A stretch of DNA of 64,000 nt from NCBI GenBank assembly GCA_964023275.1, contig OZ029925.1, positions 7,042,413-7,106,412 on the forward strand, read 5' to 3'. Under the pieces are notes generated by a model. That model saw only the letters and a list, made by a program, of their open reading frames with translations, searched no databases and was not told where the DNA came from. The stretch comes from Norana najaformis. Taxonomy: Eukaryota > Annelida > Clitellata > Crassiclitellata > Hormogastridae. Each line of letters starts with the position of its first letter. Within the stretch, counting starts at the first letter, position 1. The translations under genes and the position numbers were made by a program. Of the stretch, positions 24,491 to 37,400 are shown piece after piece.

Positions 24491-24890
24491 CAGAAACTTT
24501 GCGTATCTCCAGCATGATAAAATCGTAACAGTTTCACCCATTGGTGATAAGAGGCTTACATACCCCACCCTCTTAAACTCCTGGCGCTTCCCACTGCCCA
24601 CAGGCCTTACCTCGACTTCTCGGACCCACAAATTGTACCCTGCTACGGAAGGCGCCGCAAGCTTCATCATCCATGACGCTATTCCCGATTTGAATGTTAA
24701 GCTCCGCCTTTGCCATTAACTGCACGTTAATCGATGCACCGTAAAATAATTTCAGTAGTCAAAGACTCGTTGTGATAGACGATGCAAATATCGTTTAGCT
24801 CATAATTGGCAGGAAAACAGCTATTACTTTAGGGTCTATAAGATGTCGCTTTATAGGTCGTTGGTCTAAATACCGTGAATACCGTAAATA
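24480..24890. repeat. Unclassified conserved segment, also at 49,150-49,540
   Basis: Both copies keep an open plus-strand frame ending in a shared IIHDAIPDLNV motif and the same stop, and on the minus strand a shared MAKAELNIQIGNS start. Neither is recognised; it may be a transposon fragment. Confidence 0.3.
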
Positions 24891-24954
24891 CCACGTCAAA
24901 GGAGATAACTTATAAGGAACAATAATAATATTAATACCTCGGGCACTAAAGAGT

Positions 24955-25042
24955 AATAATAATTATAATAATAATAATAATAATATAAATTTGTATCATA
25001 ATTAAACAATTAATTTATGATTATTAAGAAATTATTCAGTCC

Positions 25043-25130
<88 letters not shown>

Positions 25131-25145
25131 ATTAATATAAATTAT
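24955..25145. repeat. AAT microsatellite upstream of integrin A
   Basis: AAT runs ending in an ATT run that could fold on itself. The B counterpart at 49,595-49,745 is GAT then AAT. Confidence 0.9.
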
Positions 25146-26661
25146 AATATCAGGCGTTGAAGCTATTGCACAACTCATGGAACCGGAAATTCCGGTGCTT
25201 TAAGAATTCGGACCGATTATGATAGGAAAATCCAGAATATGTCATCCAAAAGCAAGAACATCCAGGCTATTGAGCTTTTGGTTGAAACACCCTCACTACC
25301 TCGACTTCATGGCCTCACTTCTGAGGAGTTTCTTTAGAGCCGTGTAAACCATTAACTTTATTTTCACTTCTAACACCGAAAGATAAGTCTTCGTCTCCTT
25401 GTTTTCTGTCAAATATCTTGCAGATGTTAGTTGTATTATTATGTAATGTACTTTGAAGGCGTTATATAAATCATAACACTCGCTCACTTTACAACGAACA
25501 AACGAAAGTTCACAATCAAGAGTAACGAGCATATGCAAAAACACATAATTTATTTATGCATTGTCAGTTAAAGGCGTGCATGCATTTAGTGCATTAATAT
25601 TTTTCGCAATAATTTTTGTGCCGCAAACTTAAATTTGCTGACGGATGGCTGTTCTCTTAAAAACCAATCGAATATTTTTCAACACGACTTTGCTCTGCAA
25701 ACAACAATCTCGAAGCTTTTGTAAATGTATCTAAACCTAGTAACTGAAGATCTAACTCTGTAAGAAGTAGAAACATTTGCATACGTCACCAAGCAGAAGA
25801 TCTTGGACACTTCTTCAACGGCGCCAATATACATCGACCTGCAATTATGCTCTTAAAGGGGTACTTATGGCTATATTCGTAATGTCTGCTCTTAGCAGAC
25901 ACTTCTTTCAGAGTCAAATATTCTATGTGCAGCCCTCTTGTATATGCCACCTGAATGTCTAAAAACCGGAAAATCAAAAATCTAAGTTTTTGTTCTCCAA
26001 AATAAGTGTTTTTCATCCTTGGGTCGAGATTCAAAGCACAGATGGTAGACACACCGAGGACTGCAGTGGGTGGTTAGAACTGAAACGATAAGTAGAGGAG
26101 ATTAGACTACACCAGTCTATATAGCCGACTATAGGCGCTACAGAATCTCTGAGCGTAGGACTACTCAACACGATGAAATAATCAATCAGATCGGCAGAAT
26201 ATTTACGTGTTTGGTATAAGTTATAGTCTCTGGAACTGCATCACTGGAAGTCGAGCAAAAACTGGAAGGAATCTTCGTCTTGAAAACGACTATAGATATC
26301 TGGATGATACAGCATTGGCTAAGTATCAAATGTATGTGCGTCACAAATTTCTTAATTAATAAATGATATCAAGTATAAATCTCACTTTTGCTGTGTAGAA
26401 AATTTTTGCATTCAAGCAAAGAATTCCATTTATTTACTTGTTTTACTCAACTGTTCCGTGTTTAGGCCTACTGTGTAGAAACACAATGATCAAGTACCAC
26501 TTCCGTTTACGTATTTATTTTAACTCAACTCTTTCGTGTCTACTGTGTAGAAACATACTGATATTGGGTACTAGAGCCAATACTTTGAGAGATACTGTTG
26601 CACTAGAAGTGCTCGGTCATGCGAAAATGTAGTTCGTCCGTGGCAAAGACTTCGGACTAGT

Positions 26662-26766
26662 TTACCAAGTCTCGTCCGTAGTTATCCTCTTCTTCGTCGA
26701 TGCTTTCTTCAATACGGCTTGGTGCTGCGGAATCCGTTCTGTCTTGATCCGTTTGAAGAACCCGCA
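26662..26766 (-). CDS. Integrin B cytoplasmic tail exon (CGFFKR) and stop
   Basis: After a TTTTTTATAG acceptor it reads [16 protein letters not shown] and a Lys-rich end, stopping at TAA. Joined to the preceding WK this gives K-CGFFKR, the talin- and calcium-binding-protein-contacting motif found in nearly all integrin alpha tails. The 34-residue tail is of normal length. Confidence 0.88.
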   Translation of the reverse strand, partial: CGFFKRIKTERIPQHQAVLKKASTKKRITTDETW

Positions 26767-29700
26767 CTATAAAAAAGAACAACACAGCAGTGAATGTATC
26801 TCATGTGACACGTTGGCCGGTTGGTTTGATCGGAATCGGAATCGTTATCTCGAGATTTCCACAGCGCCCAACGAAAGCTAAGTCGCGGGAACCAGCTTAT
26901 TTACAGGCGTTCAGTCAGAACAAAATCGAAAGGCGAAAGGGTTCGGTTCCAGGTCAAGATCCAAGAGTCAGGCAAGCAGACAGTCAGATGGCTACAGTGG
27001 GTGGTGTTTGGAATGGACCTGCAAGATAGATAAGGAGAAGAAGAGGAATCAGGAATCAAGATCTGCGGAAAAGGAGTGTTTCAGGTTTGAGGACAAGGGG
27101 TGAAGTGATGATGAGTTCGTAAGACGGATCAATAATTGTCGTATTTTGCGATTTCCAAATTTTAAGGATGAGGTGACGGGAGGGTGGAGAAGTGTTGGGA
27201 CAGAGCGCTCGTCTTGTAACAAGGAATGTTCGGGATCAAACCTCCCATGAGCTGGCTGGGCTACTGTTTATGGACCTTGAGCAAGTCTTTTACGCACAAT
27301 TTTTCAGCACCATCGATTGATGCTTTGTTTTTTGATAGTGTCGCTTAATAAATACAGGAATGATAACAGTAAGGTCATCGTTGTTTTCAACGTCGATGCT
27401 GGATCTAAAAAGTTGGAAGCCTAGTCACATCCAGTGTACTGAATTACTTTACAACTATATTATAATGTTTTACTGCCTTACATAATAATTTATTTTATTA
27501 ACTGTGATTTGATGACTTGTTTCCATTTGTTTGTCACGTCCTGAAAAGGTTTACCTGATTACCTACTTACCTACTTTGTGAGTATATAAAAAATGTGCTG
27601 CATGTACTTCGAAAGGTAGTGTCTGAAAACAGGAGACACTAGTGTAGTCTGCTTTTTTAGACATAATTGTTTGGTAATAAGGCACAGTCACCGTGGACTA
27701 AAGTCAGACAGTGATGTCATCAGCACCATCCTATAATGATGCGATCTTTTAAATATTAAGTAACTAGACAAATTTAGACAAATAGATATTGAATGCTCTT
27801 TAACGTCATACAGTGTATGAACTCCCAGCGTTCTGGCCACACTAGTGTATGCTGTAAACAGACATCATTTCAAGAGCGTGATTTACCTTCCACAGTAAGA
27901 TTACAAGACCGACCATCAGCATAATTCCAGCGCAGACGGAGAGTATTATTATGATCCAGAGCGTCATCTGGTGTGGTTTGATCGTTCCAACCTACAATGG
28001 AAAAAACAGGACGAGTTTATGATGTGATATGCGCAATTCTATTTAGCATGCTATTACCCTGGTTTAACCCCAGATTCTGAAACTGATCAAGCAGCCTGGG
28101 CTTTGCAGACTTGAGTTGACTCAGAGCTGGCGAATAAACTGGTCTTTCCGACACAGATTTTCACATCTTTATGAAATATCGGAGACTTACATCACATTTA
28201 CGTTACTTGTGTTCAATTATTGCAGTAATCTAAAGTTGGCAACTGAATGAATAACGTATTCAAGACGCGGCTTTCTACTTAATTTGCGGTATAAGATATC
28301 GCTGTTGCAGTTACGATAACGATAATATTATCGTTATATAAATATTATTAATATTGTTGTTATTATAAATAATTATTTATGGTTTTAAGCAAAACCAAGC
28401 AGTAGTTAGTTCAATACCCAGAGAGTCAGTACTAGACATCGGCGCTATAGAATTTAATTAAATGCATACCTCGTGCATTTAGCTAATGCTAAATATTTTG
28501 GACTCAATAGTTCTACTGCTACTAATTAAAGCCTGTGTGTGATTCTGTAATCATGTAGACAAAGTAGTTTCACGACAGACATGAAACAAGCAATCCTTTT
28601 ATTTTACTTCGACGTTGTGAATTATTTCTGGTCCGATGGTTGGTTGGTTCGTTGGCTTATAGTCCTGCTGTCGTTCGTCTTTCTCGTAGTAGGCTGTTTT
28701 TGGATCTGAAGATCTGAGTTCCAAGCATCAGCATTTACTCATTATTACCCTCGTATACTATTAAATGACACTTGTGACCTTCTGGTAATCAGAAAACCCC
28801 CACACCCTACTTTGAAGGGTAGCTGATTGACAGGTGGAAGTGAAAGATGAGGCGTGAATGAAAGAAGTTAAAGGAGGAAGAAGTTGGAGAGAGGAGAATT
28901 CCCTAAACTGACGATCAAGCGGCCAGCATCCGGAGAACCGAATGATTAATAACACTTGCATCTCATAAACTGGTGGACCAAGAGAAGACATTAACCGAAG
29001 CGCATCCCCAACGCTCTAAGGTGTTTTGTAAATGTTATTGTAAATTCGTGGTCCATTTCTATTAATATACGAAAATTCAAAAGCACCTGTCTATTTTAGA
29101 ACGAATTATGACCCAGCAGTTAAAGTGGGTCTAAGTTCCCCGAAGATTAAACCGCTGAACTTTGGCACTGCTCGTCACCAACATAATGAAAGATTTCTCC
29201 TCGTCTTCGGATCCTTTTGATGATAACAGACGAAGACATCTATCATTTTGCATCTTCTTCAATGCAGTATGAAGGCCGAAATTTACAGATATAAGATCCT
29301 TCTACATAACTCGAGTCCAAGAAGTTCTAGGTCAGCCGCGTGGTTTTCTCTAGTCCAGGTGAGGCTTGTGCATTGCGGTCCACAGGGCCCTAAGGTGGTC
29401 CTCGTCTTCCGGTGCACGCGCGGCATGTCCGAAGAAGCCTAGTCTGCGATTCCGGATTGGCAGAGATTGGTACTGTGGCCGTTTGACATTATTTTACATT
29501 ACTTGACTTACGTTATTTAAACTTATTTTACACATCTCATTTGACTTTAATCGATCTCACTTATTCTATTAATTTTACCCTGTTTGACTTACACAGTAAC
29601 AGCCAATTCGACAATGGTAGTCACTGCTATCTTAAGACTTATGCTGTTGTCGGTCTTATCCTCTTCGACACTAGTGCTGTAAAAGAGAAACATTTATTTA

Positions 29701-32700
29701 GCACCTTTTGAGTTTCTAAAGTCTGAAGTGGACTAAGATACTGAATATAAAATAAATTTAAAATAAATGCCCCAAAATAGCCTAAATATTAGGCGACTTT
29801 CGGTACGCCGATTGAAAGTTAAAAGCCAAAAATACAGAAGGTTTTATTAACCTTTGATTTTATAGTGGTTATGGATGGTTTAGTTTACGGATAGATTGGC
29901 TCACAAATGACCTGGGTAATGAATGGCTAGAGTCACGAATGGCTTGGTCCGTGGGTGGTTTGGTTCATTGATGCTTGGTATGAGAATGACTTGGGTCAAA
30001 ATGACTATCAGCCGAAATAAAAATATATAATATAATATATATGCATATTTTTTATGCTAATAAAAACCTAAAAGTCATTCGATAATAGTAAAGATACGAG
30101 TCTAGTATTCTAAATACAGAGACTTTTATAAATTCTGCAAGTCCTAAAATTTGTCTTTTTGTCTTTTAGCCCTTAAGACAATCATCGAAAAGTGGCGATT
30201 GACCTGTGTAGGCCTACGTACGTGTTTACCAGGACTCGGATGCTAATTTTGTTCTGTACATTGCTGAGTCTTTTCGGATTCAATCGTATCACCATGGAAA
30301 ATGTCTCATTTTCTGCGACTGGATTTCCAACATCGCACCAAAGTTTATTTTCAACTGGAGTGCATGATAAGTTGTTACCCTGCAAACACAAAGGAAACGA
30401 ATTTTCCATATAATCTTCTCAACGTTCTATTCTCACTTAGCCCCCCGTCTTTAACACCATGTAAAAAGTTTTCATTTAATTTTTTTGTTCCTGGGTAGTA
30501 AGTGTTAATTCCTAATTGCTTATGTCTCAAAAGTATAGAAAATGGTTATTATTCCTCAAAACTTTGCTTTTGTGACCAGGACAGTGATATTCTGAAATTT
30601 ACCTACTTCCTGGAATTTTCAATATAAACTCAGTGCTGAGTAAACTTGGAGTAACTGCTAGAACCTTCTAGAACTTTCCGGAAATATAAATAGCAGTATA
30701 GATACAGTGACCTTAAACCCACCTGTTCAGTTAATTTTAGTTGCCTAAGTGGATATATACCTGAGATGGCATCAAGAGACTGCAAGCATCCGGCAGACGC
30801 ATTTTGCTATGTCTGCGACCAATTTATCAAGACAAGAGCGATAAAGTACTTCGTAGAAGCATCTGCTAAGATGTGTGAAGCCTACAAGGCATATTTCGAC
30901 ATGCCCATCGGGGGACGAGACAAACTCTGGTCAACTTATTTCACCTGCCAGCACTGCAAAGAAACGCTGGAGGGTAAGATGGACAATTGATACTCGCTTA
31001 GATGGCGACATATTATATTATAAAAGTTTTAAAAGTTTTAAATGTTGTAATTTCACAATGTTTGAAAATTTTCAATGTAATTCAACAAATATACTGTATG
31101 ATATATTAAATATGTTGCGAGAATTTTTTAAACATTAGTTATGGGTGAAATACATCTATTTTCTTATGATCACAATTTCATTTTGTTCTTTTGCAGGATG
31201 GTTCAGAGGGGAAAAGGGAGCCATGAAGTTTGGTATTCCAAGAATTTGGCGAGAACCCACGGACCACTCAAGCAATTGCTACTTCTACATAGTGGATCTT
31301 TCCAAACGTCGGACTGGCAAGAATGCACCTGCTATCACTATCCGGACCTTCCTTCATCCATCGCCCCGGTGCCATACTACCTTGATCTGATCGTGCCCAT
31401 TCATCCGGAGAGAAGGCAGACGTCTTCAGAAGAGAGCAGTATTTCAGAGAGCGAGGAAGATGTTAGAGATCGAGATTACAATTTCCGAGCTGAGGACAGA
31501 AACCCATACTATCCCAACCAAAAAGACCTCAACGACTTGATCGGAGATTTTGGTCTTAACAAGTTTCCCTGCTATCTTTGCCTTTGGGACTGCAGTAACA
31601 ACAAAGCACACTACCACAGGCAGGACTGGCCACAGCGGACCGAGTTCTCTATGGGGAGGAACAACGTCAAGTGGGAGCTACTGGTGGACCCCCAGAAGGT
31701 GCAGATGCCACCATTGCATATCGAATTTGGTCTCATGAAACAATTTGTCACAACTCTAGATAAGGAGTCTGCAGCCTTCAAGTACCTTCAAGACTTTTTC
31801 TCTAAGCTGTCTGTGGCAAAGGTCAAAGTCGGATCACAGATAAAGAAGGTCCTGGAGGGCAAAGAATCCCCCAAAAAGCTCACTAAGAAGGAGAAAGCGG
31901 CTTGGAACAGCTTTGGTTAATGGCTTCCTGGGCAAACACAAGGCCGAAAACTATGTGGAGCTGATTGAGAGTCTGGTGAAGAACTACGGCTAAATGAGCT
32001 GCAGGAAGTCCCTCAAAGTTCATATTCTTAACTCCAATCTTGATAACTTCAAGAAGAGCATGGGAGGCTCAAGACGAGCGCTTCCACCAGGCTATACTGG
32101 ACTTTGAACGTCGCTACCAAGGACAGTATAACAAGAACGTGAGGGGAGACTACATTTGGGGGCTGATTCGTGAAAGTGATTTACAGTGTAATAGTAAATC
32201 TCGAGAAACTACTCACTTCTAAATCTTTTGTGGTCATTTTTGTGTAACTGTAGTGTAAATACATGTTATTTTTTATTCGTATGTTATTTCTTCTGACTTT
32301 ATGTGAACGAAAAGATGCAAATTCGTCCGTTATTTCATTGGAAATAGGTAAATTTCAGAATATCACTGTCCTGGTCACAAAAGCAAAGTTTGAAGGAAAT
32401 GGCAGTCATTTTCTATACTTTTGAGGCATAAGCAAGTAAGAAATAACGCTTAATATCCAGGAACAAAAATTGTGTTACACAGCGTAATAGGTGGGTAACT
32501 TATTACTAACGCAAACTGGAAAGTTCAGAAAAGTGTCACTTCGTTGAATTGCTGTGGTCATGTTGTCTCTCGGCTTGAATTTCGGATCTTGACCTGGAAC
32601 CGGACCCGTTTCGCCTATCAATTTTGTTTTGACTGAGCGCCTATGAATAAGATGGTCCCATGGCGCGGCTTTCGTTGGACGCTGTGGAAATATCGGAATA

Positions 32701-34397
32701 TTATTACGATTACGATTGCGATTGTTTGCAAATGATCCTTCGACCTCAGGAACACGTTTCCATTGAGTGTCTAGAATGCTTTAACTTTATCCAACTGCTT
32801 CTGAGAAATTTTTATACAGTGTATTACATTTACCTTGCTTTTACCTTTTAAATCACTCACCTCGCTCTCGGTTTCAATTATGTTGATATTTTCTGGAAGA
32901 GTAACCCAAAGCACAGTCTCATGGGCATCCTCTCCATCGTTAGTCACCGACACGTTCAAAATAACTTCAGGAACTTCACCCAACTTCAGCATGTACTCAC
33001 CACCAGACTCTCTGTGGAGTGGCAAAATTCACTCATTTAAACCCTCTGGTTCAAAGTACCCATTTACCATATACCCGACAGAGGCTATGTGAAAAGTAAA
33101 ATTTGGGTACAATTTGCAGAAAAGTTTAGGTACCTGCGTACTTTCGTGATAAATGAGATAAAGGTGAAACAAGTGGAGAAGTAATAAGGGTACTTGCGTT
33201 ATGCATTTCAAGATTTTAATATTAAGCCTAACTCATACCCAAGCGAAGCGAGAAGTCCTTTGTTAAATATGTATCAGCAACATCCCAGGCGATAGCCATC
33301 ATAATAGAAAATCAGTTGGTTAGGCAGTGTCAATGTTGGTATTTTGAAATAAGATGATTAAGTCAATATTCTATAATTAGACTAGCAAATTCTATCTTTT
33401 TAGCACATTAAGATGAAACGCTAAACAATCTCACTCGCTGTGATGCAGCTGTTTTAAATCCAGCTGCATCATAATAAACTTTAATAAGAAGAATTTTCTC
33501 ACTGAGGCAGTAGCAAGGTGGCCGATAACTTAAGATTGCTGTTGCAGATATCGTCCGTTCCACAGTTTTTAATAAATGAAACCTAGTAACACAATTAAAT
33601 TACCGATGAATAAGCACTTTAAAAAGAAACTAACAATTCTACACATTATAGTTTCTGTTAAAGCAGAGAGAATAGATCATCGGACCCGCAAGAAATATCC
33701 GAACGCAGCCGAGATACAGCTTGGCGTCACTTAGTGGACACGACTAGGCTCACATGAGGTTGGCACGATAGCGATAAATAAATAAATAAGTAAATAAATA
33801 AATAAACACAGAAAGAGAGGAACACCTAGATTAAATCAGACCTATTCATGAAATAGGCTCAATTAGGGTAAGCTACAAAAAATAGATTTCTATTGATGAA
33901 CATTCATGAAATTGAAGCCTACTAACAATACAATGACAAGACGACGATGATGAAAATGCAGCAAAAATTATGTCGTGTCTTAATAAATAAAAATACTACT
34001 ACTACTACTAATAATAATAATAATATTAACAATAATAAAAATAATAAATAAATAAATAAATAATAAATAATAATAAATAAATAATAAATAAATAACAATA
34101 ATAAAAATATTATTATTATTATTATTAATGACAATAATAACAATAATCATAATAATAATGCTAATCACGATAGTAATAATGATAATAATAATGATAATAA
34201 AATTAATAATGATAATAATGATAATAGTCATGATAACAATGATAATGATAATAATAATGATGATGATAATAATGATAATGATTGTATTAATAATGATAAT
34301 AATGATAATAATAACGATAATTATAATGATAATAGTAATAATAATAATAATGATAATGATGATGATGATGATGATGATGATGATAATGATATTAAAC

Positions 34398-34433
<36 letters not shown>

Positions 34434-37400
34434 TTGATGAAGTTGATAAATGATGATGATGATGATGATTATAATAATAATAATTATTATTATTATAATT
34501 ATAATTGTACTAATAATATAAAATAATAAGTTGTAGTAGCAGTTATATCAGCATTAGTAGTAATTTGTTGTTTTCTCTCAACCTCAGACTGAACGACAGT
34601 CATACTGCATTAGCCGGACCTGATCACGAATTCACGCATCTTAGCCTTTTAGATAATGTAGATATAGACAAAGCATAAAATATTACACTTCTGTAGTGAC
34701 AACTAAAGACAATTTAAGATGACTATAATTTTAAAACTTACTAATATTATTTAACAGGATTTCACCCTGTTCCAAATAAGCCTATTGGATATATCTAGAA
34801 AAGCTGTCGAAATTAAATTTTTGCATTACCCAGTTCAACACCGTTACACTCTCGTATAGTAGCTCTATAGATTACATAACAACTCTAAATTATACAACTT
34901 GCCTGTAAGTCTTTGCGGCTTGTAGTCTGATTGAGAACTGGGTAGGAATAGAAATCGGGCAAAGGTTGACCGGGGGTCATTCTTGGTGGCGTGGAGTCCG
35001 ACAACTTGTAAGTCAGTCTGAAAGCAACAGGACTCAAGAAGTCCCTGATGTTTTTCTGTAACAGGAAAAACGGTCACTCTTAATTGTTGTAAAGTCATAT
35101 TTCTGATTTTATTACCAAATGTTTCAAAAAACGTCGTTACTTTGACTTACTTGAAACAAAGCTGTGCGCCTGAAGCAGGGATTATATTTAGAAACGCTTC
35201 GCAATTGCCTTCTACTTTCGATTGAGAAGGTAAACGATTAGCCTCAGCACTATTAGAATGCAAAAAGGCATATCACGGTTATTACTGGACATCTCAAGCA
35301 GATGCAAATATCACTTGCTGCTTTGTGCATCATGCAAATGACGCTACAGAAGTCATTGGATTAGATCAGATGGGACTTGCCCGAAGATAAGCCGTGTGGC
35401 TGGCGCATTCTGGTGTCTGCTTGCTTTGCTTTTTCATATTGACTGTTCTTTCAACGACGAATTTGTTAACATCTTCGCCAAAGAATACTCGAACCACTTT
35501 GCTACCTGTAAACTTCTCTGCTTCCAAACGATACTTGATTCTAATCCTACCCGGGTATCTGGAAAAGTCATCAATTACTAATAGACTATGCATTGACTAT
35601 AATTTATACAACATTAGCCTAAGGTGCGTACGTACATGCGTTCATGTGCGGCTCGCCAGTGGCGCCGTCGGCGAATTAAATTATACTAATTAGACGAATA
35701 ACCTGCTGAATATTTAGAGAAACGCTGGGCTCTGGCGAAAGAAAACAAAAAATGTTCCGTAAGAAGATTTGCCAAATGAAACGTTGCATAATCTCACTTG
35801 CTTTGATGCGGCAGTTAAATAGCTGCATCATAATAACTTTAACACGAAGTTGCATCTAAAGGAGAGAGGGAGATAAGAGGCAATTAGGAAGCAAGGGGGA
35901 ATGGAAGGGAGAGATAGCAGGGTGGATAGAACGCCGAGCAATAAGGAATTTCCCCCAGAATGGACATTTTGCTAAACCACCGACCAGGTGCTCTGTGCCG
36001 GAAAGGTTGTTGAAACTACTAGCATCGCTTTTATGTAATGTAATTTATATTTGGTTTTCCCAATGCACAATACAAAACGGCCCAATATTTGTGGAACAGA
36101 ATGAAACGTGCCTATCTTTGGGTTCGGCCGTGAATCTTAGACAGACTTTAATTGTCATGCAGTTGAATGCTTTGCCATCCGAACAGTTTATCCGTTTCGG
36201 GTCAATCTGTCTGATATTCGACACCAGTGTGGCTATGATGTTGACCACAGGCCTAGCCCTGAGAATGACGACTGCATCGGACTGGTAGGCTCCAATGACA
36301 AGATCAGGGTAAGTGTTGTTATCGACGTCACTGCCTCCAGACAGAGAGTAACCGAAAGATTTCAGGTTGGCTCCAGCAACATCAGCAGCCGCTATTCTCT
36401 GTGAATAGGTATATATTTTGGATGTCGGCGATCCACGAAAAACGTAAACTGCTCCGTTGCCTTCGAAGGGAGCGCCAACCACGAAGTCTATTGAACAATT
36501 GTTTACCAGATATTTTCATAACAGAGCACTTTGTGACATACACGCACAGAAATACGCACACACGTGTATATATGCAAGTGTCAAATCGAACACATGTTGG
36601 ATACCAGTGACAACACTTCGGACTTGCTTTACACCCAGTGAACGTATCTGTCAGACGATTAGAACCACGGCTCAGACTAGGCTCTGAGTGGCATGTCAAC
36701 AGTTGCACCTTTGCATACCTTCATAAGCGAATATTATTCAATTATTTTCACAGCTTGATTTGATTTAAATTATTCATGGCACTCCAACCTAAGATGGCTA
36801 CCAAGGCAGGTCGCACAAATCGAAGTGCAACTGGTAATTAATTAAACGATAAAAATATTGTTCAAACCGCCAAACCCGTGGTTGATTCAAGAGGCTTAAT
36901 GGAGACGTCGGCCCAAATAAACTTGCCGGATTGATGTCTTTTAAGTGCGTTTTATCCTAACGCCTTAGAGCCTAATATCTCATCGGCCCTGATTAAGAAT
37001 CGTGGATCAGCTCCTGAAAACTTCATACTGAACCTTGATAGCCGTCTCTGTCCAAGTCTCCGATGGTCGCCAGAGCAAAGCCGAATCTTGCGTCGTAGCA
37101 CCTCAACGTCTCGCATTCAGCTTCTTGCATTCGACGGTTCGTTATTTTGATCGGCTCCGATGTGAAACCCTCAAATACAAAGAAATTAATCGATTTTTAT
37201 TACCTGAAGCACCTCGCTACTAAAGAAAAGGAAGAACTAGAATCCCACCTGAGAGAAACGTTTCTTTCGAAGAATCCTGAGCTTGTTACCTTTGACTGCA
37301 TAGGTGGATGAATAGACAGATGGATAGATCAAAAGACGAAGGATGGATGGACGGACGGTTGGATAGATTGATAGAGGGATTGACGATGGATGGATGGATG

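Larger units (their letters stand above)
3050..25720. repeat. Segmental duplication unit A
   Basis: Exons, intron segments, SINEs and upstream sequence line up in order with unit B. The left edge is near CCCAGAGGTAGTTAGGTCAA (3,060) and the right edge near AACAATCTCGAAGCTTTTGTAA (25,720). Unit-specific insertions in A are the LTR-type element and larger intron-2 arrays. Confidence 0.85.
22183..26661. other. Upstream region of integrin A / downstream of integrin B
   Basis: It contains the decayed exon 1 copy, an R1 copy (23,355-23,560), the conserved block at 24.1-24.5 kb, the unclassified segment at 24.5-24.9 kb and an AAT tract. From 25,720 to 26,661 is unique sequence with no gene seen; two TGTGTAGAAA motifs near 26,470 and 26,550 mark a short local repeat. 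Confidence 0.5.

Noticed and set aside
33980-34500. Centromeric or origin-like A+T-rich element
   Set aside because: It is a microsatellite expansion whose short orthologue in A is an ordinary intron tract.
33980-34526. Ile-, Met- and Asp-rich ORFs on both strands
   Set aside because: Translations of AAT/GAT/AAAT tracts only.
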